A stretch of 64,000 nucleotides of DNA from Photobacterium phosphoreum (GCF_002954725.1 NZ_MSCQ01000002.1:743536-807535); one strand, 5' to 3'; positions 26,401 through 37,649 are shown, numbered from the stretch's first letter. Notes: a model not told the origin generated them from the letters alone. Numbers and translations: made by a program.

Positions 26401-27534
26401 ATGAAGAGGCTCATATTATCGAGTTTAATAATATTAACTAGTTGCTCAACAGAAAAGAATGAACTACCTGAATCTATCGACCATCAAAAAGAAAATTATA
26501 ATTCATCATCTATATCTTCTAATGAAAATAAAAATGAAACTGAAAATTTATCACCATTATCTAAATCTATTTTAATTATTGAAAATGAAGCGACAACAGC
26601 GCAAGATCGTCAGCAACAAATTGATAAAATAAGTGCTATTTCAAATAATCCAGATGCCATATTTTATTTGGCAGCATTGTATGAAGAAGGAGTACTCGTT
26701 CCTATTTCTGAAACAAAAGCTCGTCAGCTTTATAAGCAAGCAGCCAATATGGATCATTCTTTATCGCGTTACTATTACGCGTTAATGTTAATTGATGGTC
26801 GAGGCGGAAATGTCAATTATACTGACGCTGAATCTCATTTACTCGTTAACCATAGTAAAAATCATGTTCCGTCATCTTATTCACTTGGATATTTGTATTT
26901 TATTCAAAAAAAACATGATGCTGTAATAAAAACACTTGAAAAAGACAATAATCAACACAACGAGTACTCATCGTATTTATTAGCGGTTTCTTATCTAGAA
27001 TTAAATGAAAAAACCACAACGGCCATTGATTTACTACAACGTTCAGCAAAAAAAGGACATCAATATTCTCATTTAGTTTTAGGTGATATATACCGTAATG
27101 GTCTTTATCAAACCCAAGTCAACACGCAAAAAAGTTTTACTCACCTTCATGCTGCTGCTGCTGATAATCATCCTAAAGCATTATATGATCTTGCTACATT
27201 AAGTATTGAACATTTAGAACTTATTGATAACGACATTAATATAGCCATAAACCAACTTAAAACGTCAGACAAAAATGGTTACCCTGAGGCAAGTTTTGAA
27301 TTAGCTAAAATTTATGACCAAGGTGATCTAATTACACAAGATTATAAGAAAGCCATTTATTGGTATGAGAAATCAGCTTCTCATGGGAATAATCGTGCAA
27401 TGTATAACCTTGCAAGTATTTATATTAATGGTGATGGTGTTGAGTCTTCGATTGAAAAAGCAAAGTATTGGTTAACAGAATCAGCAAAAAATGGTAATAA
27501 TCGCGCTAAATCGATTCTTGATAAAACAGATTAA
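26401..27534 (+). CDS. Sel1-repeat lipoprotein
   Basis: A 377-residue protein with a lipoprotein signal (MKRLILSSLIILTSCS, Cys15), a low-complexity Ser/Asn/Glu linker and then a series of about seven Sel1-like repeats. Repeat signatures include AIFYLAALYEEG, ARQLYKQAANMDHS, AIYWYEKSASHGNNRAMYNLASIY and AKYWLTESAKNGNNRA. Sel1 repeats form helical solenoids for protein contacts, so it is probably a periplasmic scaffold or adaptor. No partner is evident. It is read divergently from the lipoprotein gene at 25742 and ends in a clear terminator. Confidence 0.88.
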   Translation: MKRLILSSLIILTSCSTEKNELPESIDHQKENYNSSSISSNENKNETENLSPLSKSILIIENEATTAQDRQQQIDKISAISNNPDAIFYLAALYEEGVLVPISETKARQLYKQAANMDHSLSRYYYALMLIDGRGGNVNYTDAESHLLVNHSKNHVPSSYSLGYLYFIQKKHDAVIKTLEKDNNQHNEYSSYLLAVSYLELNEKTTTAIDLLQRSAKKGHQYSHLVLGDIYRNGLYQTQVNTQKSFTHLHAAAADNHPKALYDLATLSIEHLELIDNDINIAINQLKTSDKNGYPEASFELAKIYDQGDLITQDYKKAIYWYEKSASHGNNRAMYNLASIYINGDGVESSIEKAKYWLTESAKNGNNRAKSILDKTD

Positions 27535-27558
27535 TATTCTTATTCTCTCTTATTAATA

Positions 27559-27588
27559 AAACCCACTTTCTTTAAAGTGGGTTTTTTA
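27559..27588 (+). terminator. Terminator of the Sel1-repeat gene
   Basis: AAACCCACTTT and AAAGTGGGTTT form an 11-bp stem with a 4-nt loop followed by TTT, 25 bp past the stop codon. Confidence 0.9.
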
Positions 27589-27610
27589 TTACTTTTTTAA
27601 AACAAAAAAA

Positions 27611-27637
27611 ACTTGCTTAGTATGACACTAAGCAAGT
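27611..27637 (-). terminator. Terminator of the surface-protein operon
   Basis: ACTTGCTTAG and CTAAGCAAGT form a perfect 10-bp stem with a 7-nt loop, followed on the minus strand by eight T. It ends the leftward transcript of the gene at 27662. Confidence 0.9.
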
Positions 27638-27661
27638 GTTGTCGTTACAAGTAAACGATAA

Positions 27662-30427
27662 CTAGTTATCTATTCTGATGCCGAACTCAAGTGTTTCACT
27701 TTCACCAGGAGCAATATCATTAATACTTCCAATAATAGATCCTGTTGAACCATCTACAATTGCATTTACGCTACCTTTTGATATATCAGGTAGCACATTA
27801 GGAACAACATTAAATGTCGTATAAGATGGTGACGCATCATTCAACTTAACATTTTTGGCCGTTTCAATACCAATATTTTCAGCTGTTAAGCGGTAGATAA
27901 TACATTGTCCTGGTGAAACCGAAAATGTCGTTGTTACATATAAAGAATCATTGGGTATACCTGTACAACTTAAATCTGGCATTTGTTCTTTTATAATTTT
28001 CATATTGGTATTAGCAATAGTGGTAACATCGATCAACTGTACCGTCCCACAACTTACATTCGCAGATATTGTCGTAATATTTTTAGCACCTTGCGTTGTC
28101 GTCCCGAGAGTGAAAATCTTAACGAAGAAGACTTTTACTTCATTTCCTGCTAACGATGCTATCTCAGTAATTGCATTATCATCGGAAGTTAATTGTTCAT
28201 CAGCAAGAGTATCTTCGTAAATAACAACAGTAAAATTAGGATGTGAATTTGAAATATTGAGTGCAATATTTGTAAACGCATCATTACTGTTATTACGCAC
28301 AATATGTTTATAAACAATAACCCCTCCTGCATGTGTTACACCTTCTGAATTAGCTTCAAAAGCTATACACATATTACTATTATCAACATTTATTGCATCA
28401 TGCTTGATATCACTCGCACCAGTCGCAGCAGAGATAACTTTAAAGTAAATGGATTGCTGTGCAGATGGTGCATTTGCATCAATCGTGACATCTGCATATA
28501 CCATGACTGCACCATCAGGGCCCAACACGGGAATATTAGAAATCACATTATCAGTCGCATCTTTAAATGAAACAGTCCAACCCGTTGGTAATGTATTAAC
28601 TGCAAAATCACTGTTGCTGTATTGCAATTCATAGCTATCAGCGGTACCTGATGTATTAGTTACATAAAGCGTAAAACGGGTTGTTTCCCCTGGTGCTACT
28701 GTATTAATTGAAACAGGCGTTGTTTCTGTTCCAGCACCAAAACCACAATTATCATCAGCGGCATCACAGCTATCTTGTTGAGTTAGTCCTGTTTCTGCGC
28801 GGAAATTATTGGTTAAATCAACAGTACTCGCAATAATACTGCCCAACTTATCAGTTACGGTGTTTGATTTTGCCGTGTTATTTGAAGAGGTTGCCGTTTT
28901 CACTACTTGAAAAGGGCCCCCTGTTGTGGATGATGGCAATGTAGCCACTAATATCACTTTATAACCACACGTGCCTGCACTATCTGTAACATGATATGGC
29001 AAACATGCTTCACCTAATGCCGGAACAATACCAGTATCAGGCTTGCCATCGTTATCAGTATCAAGTAACGGTGTCACACCATCACTTTTGTAGAAGAAAA
29101 AACTCGTGCCCGCAGGGAATGTCGAATTATCTAATGTGATATTAAAAATATCTTCTGCATTACCACGGTTCCAAATATAGTTAGTAAAATGTACTCGCTC
29201 ACCTTGGGTTGCTGTGGCGACTTCTACTATTTCATGATTAGTGTCATCACTACCATCACAGTTGGTATCATTACTACCAATATCACAGCCACCATTATTA
29301 GCAATAACGGCATAGTTCGCTGTAATTAAAAAAGGAACGCGGTTGGTATTGTATTTACCTTGTTCACTTGAATCAACAGACCCAAGGTTATCTTCATCAA
29401 AACCAAATACACCCGTGTTATATAATGTATCAGTTGCTAAGCCAGAATCAATATTAACCTCAAAACTGATGGTCGCCGATTCATCACTCGCTAAACCGTC
29501 CATAGTGAATATAACTTCATCATTGTCACTACACGAAGCACTAGGTGCAATACAAGTGGTAAAGGCTAAATCATGATCACCTGACGTTTCTGATGCACCT
29601 GTTGTCACCCCTGATGCGCTGACGGTTGTACCAGAAACACTCCATGCAACACCACCATTAAAGCGCATGCCTTCTGGTAACATATCACTTAAAATCACAC
29701 CGTTAGTTTGCAGTGGATCCATATTAGTTAAGCCAACATTAGTATAAGTAAATGTCACGGTATAAGGGCCACTTGGTGATGCACCTTCACTTGCACTTAA
29801 TGCTTTAGTTACCTCAATAATGGGTAAATTTGTCACGGTTAAGGTATCTGTATTTGTTTGTGTACCCACAGCACCATTTGCCACGCTAATGCCATCAACC
29901 GTTACTGCCTGACTGGTCGCTGTTACTGTAATACTGTTCGAGGCATTAATTGCAGCGCCGGCATCAATATCACCCACGATAACAAAATCAAAACTCTCGC
30001 CGGGCGCAAGTGGCCCAACCGTATCACCGGAGGCTATCGGTGACGACCCCGCATCAGCAACACCATCATTATTAGCATCAGGATAAACCAATGCGCCAGT
30101 GATCACATTTGCAGGAATAACATAATCCAGTGTAAAACTATCGGTATTATTACCGGTATTGGTTAATACATGATTAAAAGTAACTGTACGCCCGGGCGCA
30201 CCTAATTTAGACTGATCATTGATCAACGTCAGTGCAGCTACAGGTTGGACTAACGTTTCAACTAAATTCGATGTCGTGCTACGTAAAATATCAGCACTAT
30301 CACGATACGTTGCCCCTGCTTGGTTTTTAATTACAGTTCCTGATTCAGTTAAAGCAAAAGCACAAAAACTCACACTTGCCATCACTAAAAAACTTAATTT
30401 AATAACTAACCTATAGAAGACGTTCAT
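27662..30427 (-). CDS. DUF11-type repeat surface protein (921 residues)
   Basis: A secreted protein with signal peptide (MNVFYRLVIKLSFL...FCAFA) followed by an N-terminal module (ESGTVIKNQAGATYRDSA) shared with the proteins at 31006 and 37725. Tandem Ig-like DUF11-type repeats follow, with phrases such as HVLTNTGNNTDSFTLDY and YVTNTSGTADSYELQY. Several Asp-rich loops (DANNDGVADAG, DTDNDGKPDTG) could bind calcium. The C-terminal domain (CTGIPND...PGQCIIYRLTAENIG) is shared with the 1086-residue protein and ends NDIAPGESETLEFGIRIDN at the last residue. The start at 30427 has a GGGAG ribosome site; a GTG 9 codons upstream is unlikely. It is the last gene of the operon, 16 bp after the OmpA-type gene. 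Its role is probably extracellular or structural. Confidence 0.85.
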   Translation of the reverse strand: MNVFYRLVIKLSFLVMASVSFCAFALTESGTVIKNQAGATYRDSADILRSTTSNLVETLVQPVAALTLINDQSKLGAPGRTVTFNHVLTNTGNNTDSFTLDYVIPANVITGALVYPDANNDGVADAGSSPIASGDTVGPLAPGESFDFVIVGDIDAGAAINASNSITVTATSQAVTVDGISVANGAVGTQTNTDTLTVTNLPIIEVTKALSASEGASPSGPYTVTFTYTNVGLTNMDPLQTNGVILSDMLPEGMRFNGGVAWSVSGTTVSASGVTTGASETSGDHDLAFTTCIAPSASCSDNDEVIFTMDGLASDESATISFEVNIDSGLATDTLYNTGVFGFDEDNLGSVDSSEQGKYNTNRVPFLITANYAVIANNGGCDIGSNDTNCDGSDDTNHEIVEVATATQGERVHFTNYIWNRGNAEDIFNITLDNSTFPAGTSFFFYKSDGVTPLLDTDNDGKPDTGIVPALGEACLPYHVTDSAGTCGYKVILVATLPSSTTGGPFQVVKTATSSNNTAKSNTVTDKLGSIIASTVDLTNNFRAETGLTQQDSCDAADDNCGFGAGTETTPVSINTVAPGETTRFTLYVTNTSGTADSYELQYSNSDFAVNTLPTGWTVSFKDATDNVISNIPVLGPDGAVMVYADVTIDANAPSAQQSIYFKVISAATGASDIKHDAINVDNSNMCIAFEANSEGVTHAGGVIVYKHIVRNNSNDAFTNIALNISNSHPNFTVVIYEDTLADEQLTSDDNAITEIASLAGNEVKVFFVKIFTLGTTTQGAKNITTISANVSCGTVQLIDVTTIANTNMKIIKEQMPDLSCTGIPNDSLYVTTTFSVSPGQCIIYRLTAENIGIETAKNVKLNDASPSYTTFNVVPNVLPDISKGSVNAIVDGSTGSIIGSINDIAPGESETLEFGIRIDN

Positions 30428-30443
30428 ATGAAGCTCCCTTGCA

Positions 30444-30992
30444 CTATTGCGCACTTAAATGATCAGTAGCCGTTTTATATTGCAGACTAACAGGGTTAAA
30501 ATCATCACCTAATAAAATCAGCTGTACTCGACGATTTACTCTATTGCGCTGCTTATTATTAGTCATAATAAATTGCTCTCTTGCTCCAGTACTCATAGTG
30601 ACAATACGAGAAGCAGAAATTCCTTGTTGCTCAAGAGCATGAGTAATATATTTAGCTCTTTTTTTTGCTAACACATCATTATAAGCATTCTGTCCTGATG
30701 AATCAGCAGAGCCTATCACCGCCACATTTAAGCTTGGATTTTGTTTTAAAATCATTGCAGCAGACATCAGTTTTTGATGTTGAGCACCGACGGTATGCGA
30801 CTCATCAAAACCAAAGTTAATCACTGTTGGCCAAGGTTCTGTAGCATCAACCACGATTTCAATCGGAGCCGGCGGTGGCGTATTATTACCACATTCTAAC
30901 TTGCCGTATTCTGCGTAAATAGCTCGGTCACTGACGCAACCACTGAGTAATAAGCTATTAAGAAATAAAACTGTCATTGCAAATTTCATCAT
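30444..30992 (-). CDS. OmpA-family peptidoglycan-binding lipoprotein
   Basis: A 182-residue lipoprotein with lipobox LLSGC (Cys19) and an OmpA C-terminal domain. This domain shows the peptidoglycan-binding pattern: INFGFDESHTV, VAVIGSADSSG, NDVLAKKRAKYITHAL and NRVNRRVQLIL. It should link the outer membrane to the cell wall. It is embedded in the operon between the beta-barrel protein (13 bp downstream of it) and the 921-residue repeat protein. It therefore probably anchors or spaces this surface assembly rather than serving as a general OmpA. Confidence 0.9.
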   Translation of the reverse strand: MMKFAMTVLFLNSLLLSGCVSDRAIYAEYGKLECGNNTPPPAPIEIVVDATEPWPTVINFGFDESHTVGAQHQKLMSAAMILKQNPSLNVAVIGSADSSGQNAYNDVLAKKRAKYITHALEQQGISASRIVTMSTGAREQFIMTNNKQRNRVNRRVQLILLGDDFNPVSLQYKTATDHLSAQ

Positions 30993-31005
30993 TTATTTCC
31001 TGCCT

Positions 31006-34000
31006 TTAATCGCTCAACCAGTCAAACATATCTTCATCAAGTTTGAACATAAGGTCGAAGTAAAAACCTTGGAGGTTATAACCTTGAGGATCTAAATCAT
31101 CATCATCAAATCCAATGACGTTATAGCCAATGCCTGCTCGTAAATTTTTCATTATTAAGTAATTAACACCAGCACCTGCAGAATAACGACGGCTATTAAA
31201 CCAATCAGTTCCTAACATTCCAGCATGTAAATCAACATCCCAGCGGCGATTAATGTAATAGATTACACGTCCATCAATAATGGTAGATACCGAGTCATAA
31301 TTTTGTTGATATTCAGTGAAGTCTTCCCACTTCAAACCAACACGACTTGATACTGCCCATTGTGGTGATATTTGATAGTTTTGGTGTGTCGATAGAATAT
31401 GTGCATCACGACTGATCTCACTATGTTCCGTTTTCCACTCATAAGCCGCTAACATGTGGTAACGATTATTAAGACGTGGACGGTAAGCAAGGCCCATGCT
31501 CATATGGTTACTCCATGTATTCTCACCTTGGTCTTTACTGATATAGCGATATTCATCACGAACTAAACCACTCCAATCTTGGCTTAGACGTGTCACCCAA
31601 GCACCTAATAGACCGTAATAATCTTCATTGTCGCCATGACGATATTCTAAACGTCCTGTGGTTTTGTAATTAGGATTACGAATATCTGCAGCACCAAGAG
31701 ATACAGCTACACCCGATGCTCCGTCACCTTTTAGTACTTCAACGTATTCAACAGAAGGGTCAATACTAATGCCAGGTGTTATTTCAAAGCGACCACGATA
31801 ACCATTTGCAAGTTCTAAACTGCGACCGTCAGAAGCACCACGTTGGCGGAACTCACTATATGTACTACCTCCATTTAGCCAATCAACATCAATACCTGCG
31901 GTAAATGTGTTGGTTGAACCACTGCCTAAATTACTAATACCAGAGAGTGAATCAATATATTCATATTGCGTGTAAATACTGGCTTGCTTATGAAAATTCC
32001 AATCCGCTTTAATATTGAAACGGCGCTTGCTGTCGTGGCCAAAACTCTGCTCATATTCAGTGTCAAATCTTGCTGGACGGTTAAATAAGCTGAAGTTACG
32101 CCCAATACCGACAATGGCAGTAGTATATTCTTCTGATTGGGTATCAGTTTCATTATGGATATAACGTGAGCCAATACGTGTCATCCATTGGCTACCGAGT
32201 ATTTTAGTATCTACCGTTGCACTGATTGATTGTTGCTTTTCATTATGAACCAGTGATTCAGAATGATTTGCTTCAATGTTAAGGTTTGCAATACCGGTGA
32301 GCTTATGACGATGACGTAAGCGGATTTCTTGACGAGCAGGCGTTACACCACCGGTCGTATTCGTAAAGCCTTCTTCAGCATAAACATATTCAAGTTCTGT
32401 CGCGACACCTGGTGTCCAATCACGCTTAAGAAGTAGTTTAACTGCAGAGCCCTTCTTGATAGGTTCCGCGGTAGGCGTTGCTGTATCCGTTGTGATAGTT
32501 GAAGCGCTTTGGCTACCTTCATGGTTCATTGTCGCCACAGAAGCTATCAGTTTTGTTTTACTATCAACATCATAATTTACCCATAAACTACCGATGTTAT
32601 AACCTTCAATATCATGGCTATTATGCTCATAGCTTGCGCCTGCTGCTAAATTTGGCGAGAAGAGATATGACAGCCTTGCACCCGCAATGGTATAGCTATC
32701 ACCGTTACCATCGACATCATAAGCAATGCGTACTTTGATAGGATTAAGCTCAGAGTCATACATAGGGATAACACGATTAAAACGCATATCACCATTGAAA
32801 TAATCAATGTTATAATCGACATAACGAGTTAATGATTGCTGCTCAAGAATTAAACCTTGGTTATCACGGTCGTAAGTTAATAGTGTTACTACATCACTAT
32901 GACGAACGATACGCGTATCACCAATGTTATAAAACATGGCGGTACCATTACCGTTAATTTCAACTTCTTTATGTAAATCCTCAGGGCGAGCGCCATAAAT
33001 CTGAGCGGCTAATTTACCATTATTGAAGACACCATTAGCACCATTTAATATTTGACTTGTACGGCCAATATCGGCAGCATCAGCACCTTCACCGCTGCTG
33101 TAGTCACCCCACATAATAAAGTGGCGCTCTCTTTCTAATTTAACAAATAACTTACTGGTACTTCTTGCATCATAACCTTTAATACTGGCATCACCTGGCA
33201 ATGGGTAATAACTATCTGGTGAGATTTCACGTAAGAACTCTTCATCTGATTTATCACTGTCATAGCTCAGTGTTAAGTGCATACCACCTTTAATATTACC
33301 TTTCATAAAGATTGCAGCACGCTCGTCATCAGTGTAACGATTATCTCGGTAATTATCGGCTTGTTGTGATGGCTCTTCTCCGCTCACTTTGCCATAACGG
33401 CCGGTATAATTTAAAATACCTGTTACAAACAATGGACGATCAGCAGCTACTTGATAGAGCTTAATTTCATCAGAGAAATCTTCAACACTGGCTTTTACAT
33501 TAATCTCACCAGTGGTATCGGTACTACGTAAGTACACCGTCTTCTCGCCATTAATAACACGTACCTGATGACCTGTTTCTTGCTCTTGAATATCAGGATC
33601 TAACCAGTTATCACCTTTGTCTGTATTTAAGGTAACGAAATATGTACCACGTGATGGATTATCATTTTCATCATAAAGACGAATCACAATAGGAATAACT
33701 GAACGTCCACCATCAGCTCGAAGTACATCACCATCAGCCATTAAATTAATATGCTTAGCCGATTGTGGCTGTGAGAAGTTCTTGCTTAATACCACTCGCT
33801 CATTACCAAAAGGATCAATCGTTTTAATTTCAATTAAGTTATTGCCATTTGCTAGACCAACGCCATACCAACCAACAATTTGTGCATTTTCTCTTTTATT
33901 AACAATACGCTCACCTAATTGTGCACTGCTAACACGTTCACCATTAACAAATAACGAAGGCTCTATATCACCACGAACAACCACAATAAAACGTCCGTCA

Positions 34001-37000
34001 TAGCTATAATCATTGGTTGGCCAATACCACGTTCCTTTATCTGCTTCTGCACGTGTAATATTTTTTGCTTCTTTCTCTGGTAACGGAATATCGTCATTAA
34101 TATGATTATCAATGTTATATTTCGCTTGTTGTGGAATGCTATTATATGAAGTCTCAACAATCGTGGTTTCAATATTATTATTTCTTAATGACTGCTGAAG
34201 GGCTTCTAATTTAGATTCTCTATCACTAAATCCAAATCTAATCGCATAATCATCAACCGCTACTTGATAAAGATAAGCCTCAGTTTGAAGATTATTAGGA
34301 TAGAGTTTAATCATGCTTTCAAGATCTTGCTTTCGACCTTGGCGCGACTCAAGTGCATATCCCTTAAATGCTGTTAATGATGATACCGAACCTGTCTGTG
34401 TATTTGACAGGGTTGATGTTGATGGGCCACTTACAATGCCCGACTCTAAATCCGCTTCCTTAATCGCACTAGGGTTAGCATCATATTGTAATCCTTTAAA
34501 ACTATCGGCCGTTTTCGTTAACCATTCACCATTCACATTAGTGTTTCGATCTTGAAGCTCTTGGTAGATAGCCGCTTGACCTTCTGTTGGACATGGCGCT
34601 TTAAAGTCTGCACGATGCATTTCACCACGCTTCATATCAACAAAACGAGAGTTACCATCACCAGCATTACGTGTATTGATGGGCTGTAGTTCTATACCTA
34701 AAGGTAATGTTTGCTTGTCAACACGTACAACATGATTACCCGGCTTGACACCAAACATCGAATACTGACCATTTTCATCAGTAATAACGTAATCACCTGT
34801 TTCAAGATAAATCTTCACACCACCGATTGGCCACTCTTGATTTTTACGTAATTGATTACATTGTGCATCAACAAAGACTTTACCAAACAGAATACCACGC
34901 TCTGACATGACTCCTGTTTGAGTGATCCGTACTTGATATTTATCGGTATTTGAAACAAGCACTGACCCACTGTCCCCACCAAATGTTTTGGCTTGTGCAT
35001 AAACTGAATTTATACCGTCAGAATCAATAGACCCCGCGGTCAACTGTAATACGTAGGTTAATGTATATGTACCGTTTTGAGGGGCTTGTGTAGACCCTGA
35101 CAATGTACCGATATCAAACCGATAACTGTATGCATCAATTCGCATCGGGTCTGCAAAAGGTTGATCATTAAGACGCGTACTACCTGACATATATTTAAAG
35201 CCATAAGGCATGCTATCAAAGACTTGCGCATTAAAGACTTCTGAATCTGGCAGATTATTTTTTATAATAACGGTATATTTAACATAGCTACCCACTTCAG
35301 CAGATGATTTATCCGCTGTCTTTTGTACTGACAGGCGGCGATCTAAATTAGCAGGATCTAATGGAATATCGAATAAGTTAATGGATTTTACTGGTGATAA
35401 TGTAAATACCCCCGAATTAGCAATATCTTCATGACCAAATGGACCATAAGATTCAGTCACTACATTAAATATATTAAACGCCGCTAAATCTTTATATGAT
35501 GATGGCCATTGATGAGTACTTGGTGGCGTAACCGTAATATAGTATTTTGAAAGATCATTTATATCTAATTTAGGATAAAAAACTTTACCTTCACTATCAG
35601 AAATAGCTTGAGCGATAGGCGTTAAACCATCCACATTAGGAATGCTCGTTTTCGCCGTTGGCGCAGTTCCATCTTCTGATTTAAAGAAGTTAACCGTTGC
35701 TTCTGCAACCCCATTAAAGTTAGTTGAATCAAAAACAGTGAATTGAGGGCTAATGTAAGCAATATCACGTAATATTAAACGATTACTGTTGCCAGTATAA
35801 ACTTCTAAATAGAGTTCACTATTTTCTAATGTTTGAATTTCACATTCTTTAGCGGTCGTCCCGTTTAAGCCATAACCTTCTAAGTTAATAACGTCATCAA
35901 TGGCTGATAATAATGAAGGATTATCAGACTCTCCCGTGACCCATAATAATGGCGTCACATTTTCTAAACAGTGATCTAATATTGAACGAGTATGATTCTC
36001 TTTTAGTGATACTGCTTGTACTGGAATAACACTTCTAAAGTGGCCGGTATTAGACCCCGTTTCTGCGAATACCCAATTAAAGCTATCACCTTCACTTGAG
36101 CGTAATATGATAGGAAAATCAGATGATGCCGACCCAATAATATCAATAACTGAACTATATTGGTTCGCCTGAGGAAGGAAAATTTCAGCATGAACACCAT
36201 CGAACTTAATATCGAAATTTGCACTGTCAGTATGGTAATAAAAATCAGTACTTTCAAAATGCGTGGGCTCGTGATGAGTAATTGTTGAATCAACGTCGAT
36301 GACTTCATCATCTAATATTTGAAAATTAATAAGCTTATTAGTATTTGATGTATCACCTTCGCCAGATAACGTATTACAAATTTCACTACTATATGAGGTG
36401 TGCATATCCGCTGCTGAAAGATTAACTTCTGCTTGTGAATAAACTTTAAATGGCGGAGAACCTGCAATATTATTCACTTTTGCATAATAACTAAAATAGC
36501 CTGAGTAATTAGGACGTAAATAAGCAGGTTTAACTAAGAAGCCTACTTTTTCTACATTTCCAGAACCATCCCACGTTGCATAGTCAAACCATTCAAGATC
36601 ATGATCGCTACTATTAGCTGTAAATATTTTATTAATGCCAACTAACACAATACCACCATCAAAATTAACTTCAGGCGAAGATAGTGTTACTGGCGCATAA
36701 TCACGAGCAGGTTTACCATTGGTGATTTTATCTTGTTGAAGTACCATATTCCCAGGAACATAAGTGGTTATCAATACACCTGTATAGCTGACTTTAACAA
36801 AGTTAGGCGCATTAGCTGACGCAGTATTAATAGTGAATTCATAAGGACGATCTGATGCTTCTGGTTGAACTAATCCAATGCTAGTGTAATTAACACGATA
36901 TTCAACATCGTCAGATGATTCTAATACATTATTACATAGAGCCGATGAACTCATAACAAGATTTACTACAGGCCCTGTTGTAACAATAATAGTGACTTCA

Positions 37001-37605
37001 CTTGTTTTTATTTTATCAGGATCAGAAACTGAACTTACTGTTGTTTCAATCTTATAATTACTCTCATTTAAATCTGTTGGCGGAATAGAAACAACATAAA
37101 CTAAATTAATTTCATCACCAGGATTTAATTTTGGTGTAATATAATTTCCATTACTGTCTTTTGGTAATTCTCTTTCGCCTGCATCATAAATACCATTTCC
37201 ATTAGCATCGATATACACATAAATATCATCTGCATTTGGCGAAGTAACATCACCACTATCACCGATTAAATTATTAACATCAATAATATAAGAATCCGGT
37301 ATATTACCTGTGTTAGTGATTATATTTGGAATATTAATAACAGAACCAGCTGCAACATATTTATCAGTTTTTTCACCATTATTATCAGGAGTAAGATCAA
37401 AACTATAAATATTTTCTACTCGTATGTATGAAATATTAGATAGTATCTTTATGGTCTCACCACTTTCTGAATCAAAATAGGTCATAATGGCTTGATTCAT
37501 TATTTTGGTGCCAGCGTCAGTTAATGCTAATGTCGCTGAACTTAAACTAATTAAAATGAAAACAACCAGATACTTCATTTTAGTTATGTAATTTAAGAGG
37601 CCCAT
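31006..37605 (-). CDS. Giant outer-membrane protein: DUF11, SdrD-B-like and C-terminal beta-barrel
   Basis: A 2199-residue protein. The start at 37605 has a GGAGAG ribosome site and leads to a signal peptide (MKYLVVFILISLSSATLA). The N-terminal module (TDAGTKIMNQAIMTYFDSES) is shared with the 921- and 1086-residue proteins. Large Ig-like regions reach about residue 750, a DUF11 domain follows (about 755-895), then an SdrD-B/carboxypeptidase-regulatory-like module (ILFGKVFVDAQC, about 900). An invasin-like Ig domain lies near 1290. The last 800 residues alternate strands and aromatic residues like an outer-membrane beta-barrel (for example RYVDYNIDYFNGDMRFNRV and repeated Y-x-H/N strands). The barrel may be the membrane anchor or export pore for the repeat proteins encoded on either side. 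This function is inferred, not known. Confidence 0.8.
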   Translation of the reverse strand: MGLLNYITKMKYLVVFILISLSSATLALTDAGTKIMNQAIMTYFDSESGETIKILSNISYIRVENIYSFDLTPDNNGEKTDKYVAAGSVINIPNIITNTGNIPDSYIIDVNNLIGDSGDVTSPNADDIYVYIDANGNGIYDAGERELPKDSNGNYITPKLNPGDEINLVYVVSIPPTDLNESNYKIETTVSSVSDPDKIKTSEVTIIVTTGPVVNLVMSSSALCNNVLESSDDVEYRVNYTSIGLVQPEASDRPYEFTINTASANAPNFVKVSYTGVLITTYVPGNMVLQQDKITNGKPARDYAPVTLSSPEVNFDGGIVLVGINKIFTANSSDHDLEWFDYATWDGSGNVEKVGFLVKPAYLRPNYSGYFSYYAKVNNIAGSPPFKVYSQAEVNLSAADMHTSYSSEICNTLSGEGDTSNTNKLINFQILDDEVIDVDSTITHHEPTHFESTDFYYHTDSANFDIKFDGVHAEIFLPQANQYSSVIDIIGSASSDFPIILRSSEGDSFNWVFAETGSNTGHFRSVIPVQAVSLKENHTRSILDHCLENVTPLLWVTGESDNPSLLSAIDDVINLEGYGLNGTTAKECEIQTLENSELYLEVYTGNSNRLILRDIAYISPQFTVFDSTNFNGVAEATVNFFKSEDGTAPTAKTSIPNVDGLTPIAQAISDSEGKVFYPKLDINDLSKYYITVTPPSTHQWPSSYKDLAAFNIFNVVTESYGPFGHEDIANSGVFTLSPVKSINLFDIPLDPANLDRRLSVQKTADKSSAEVGSYVKYTVIIKNNLPDSEVFNAQVFDSMPYGFKYMSGSTRLNDQPFADPMRIDAYSYRFDIGTLSGSTQAPQNGTYTLTYVLQLTAGSIDSDGINSVYAQAKTFGGDSGSVLVSNTDKYQVRITQTGVMSERGILFGKVFVDAQCNQLRKNQEWPIGGVKIYLETGDYVITDENGQYSMFGVKPGNHVVRVDKQTLPLGIELQPINTRNAGDGNSRFVDMKRGEMHRADFKAPCPTEGQAAIYQELQDRNTNVNGEWLTKTADSFKGLQYDANPSAIKEADLESGIVSGPSTSTLSNTQTGSVSSLTAFKGYALESRQGRKQDLESMIKLYPNNLQTEAYLYQVAVDDYAIRFGFSDRESKLEALQQSLRNNNIETTIVETSYNSIPQQAKYNIDNHINDDIPLPEKEAKNITRAEADKGTWYWPTNDYSYDGRFIVVVRGDIEPSLFVNGERVSSAQLGERIVNKRENAQIVGWYGVGLANGNNLIEIKTIDPFGNERVVLSKNFSQPQSAKHINLMADGDVLRADGGRSVIPIVIRLYDENDNPSRGTYFVTLNTDKGDNWLDPDIQEQETGHQVRVINGEKTVYLRSTDTTGEINVKASVEDFSDEIKLYQVAADRPLFVTGILNYTGRYGKVSGEEPSQQADNYRDNRYTDDERAAIFMKGNIKGGMHLTLSYDSDKSDEEFLREISPDSYYPLPGDASIKGYDARSTSKLFVKLERERHFIMWGDYSSGEGADAADIGRTSQILNGANGVFNNGKLAAQIYGARPEDLHKEVEINGNGTAMFYNIGDTRIVRHSDVVTLLTYDRDNQGLILEQQSLTRYVDYNIDYFNGDMRFNRVIPMYDSELNPIKVRIAYDVDGNGDSYTIAGARLSYLFSPNLAAGASYEHNSHDIEGYNIGSLWVNYDVDSKTKLIASVATMNHEGSQSASTITTDTATPTAEPIKKGSAVKLLLKRDWTPGVATELEYVYAEEGFTNTTGGVTPARQEIRLRHRHKLTGIANLNIEANHSESLVHNEKQQSISATVDTKILGSQWMTRIGSRYIHNETDTQSEEYTTAIVGIGRNFSLFNRPARFDTEYEQSFGHDSKRRFNIKADWNFHKQASIYTQYEYIDSLSGISNLGSGSTNTFTAGIDVDWLNGGSTYSEFRQRGASDGRSLELANGYRGRFEITPGISIDPSVEYVEVLKGDGASGVAVSLGAADIRNPNYKTTGRLEYRHGDNEDYYGLLGAWVTRLSQDWSGLVRDEYRYISKDQGENTWSNHMSMGLAYRPRLNNRYHMLAAYEWKTEHSEISRDAHILSTHQNYQISPQWAVSSRVGLKWEDFTEYQQNYDSVSTIIDGRVIYYINRRWDVDLHAGMLGTDWFNSRRYSAGAGVNYLIMKNLRAGIGYNVIGFDDDDLDPQGYNLQGFYFDLMFKLDEDMFDWLSD

Positions 37606-37649
37606 AAGCTCTCTCCATAGGCTAAAAAATTCAAAGAAATGGATATAAA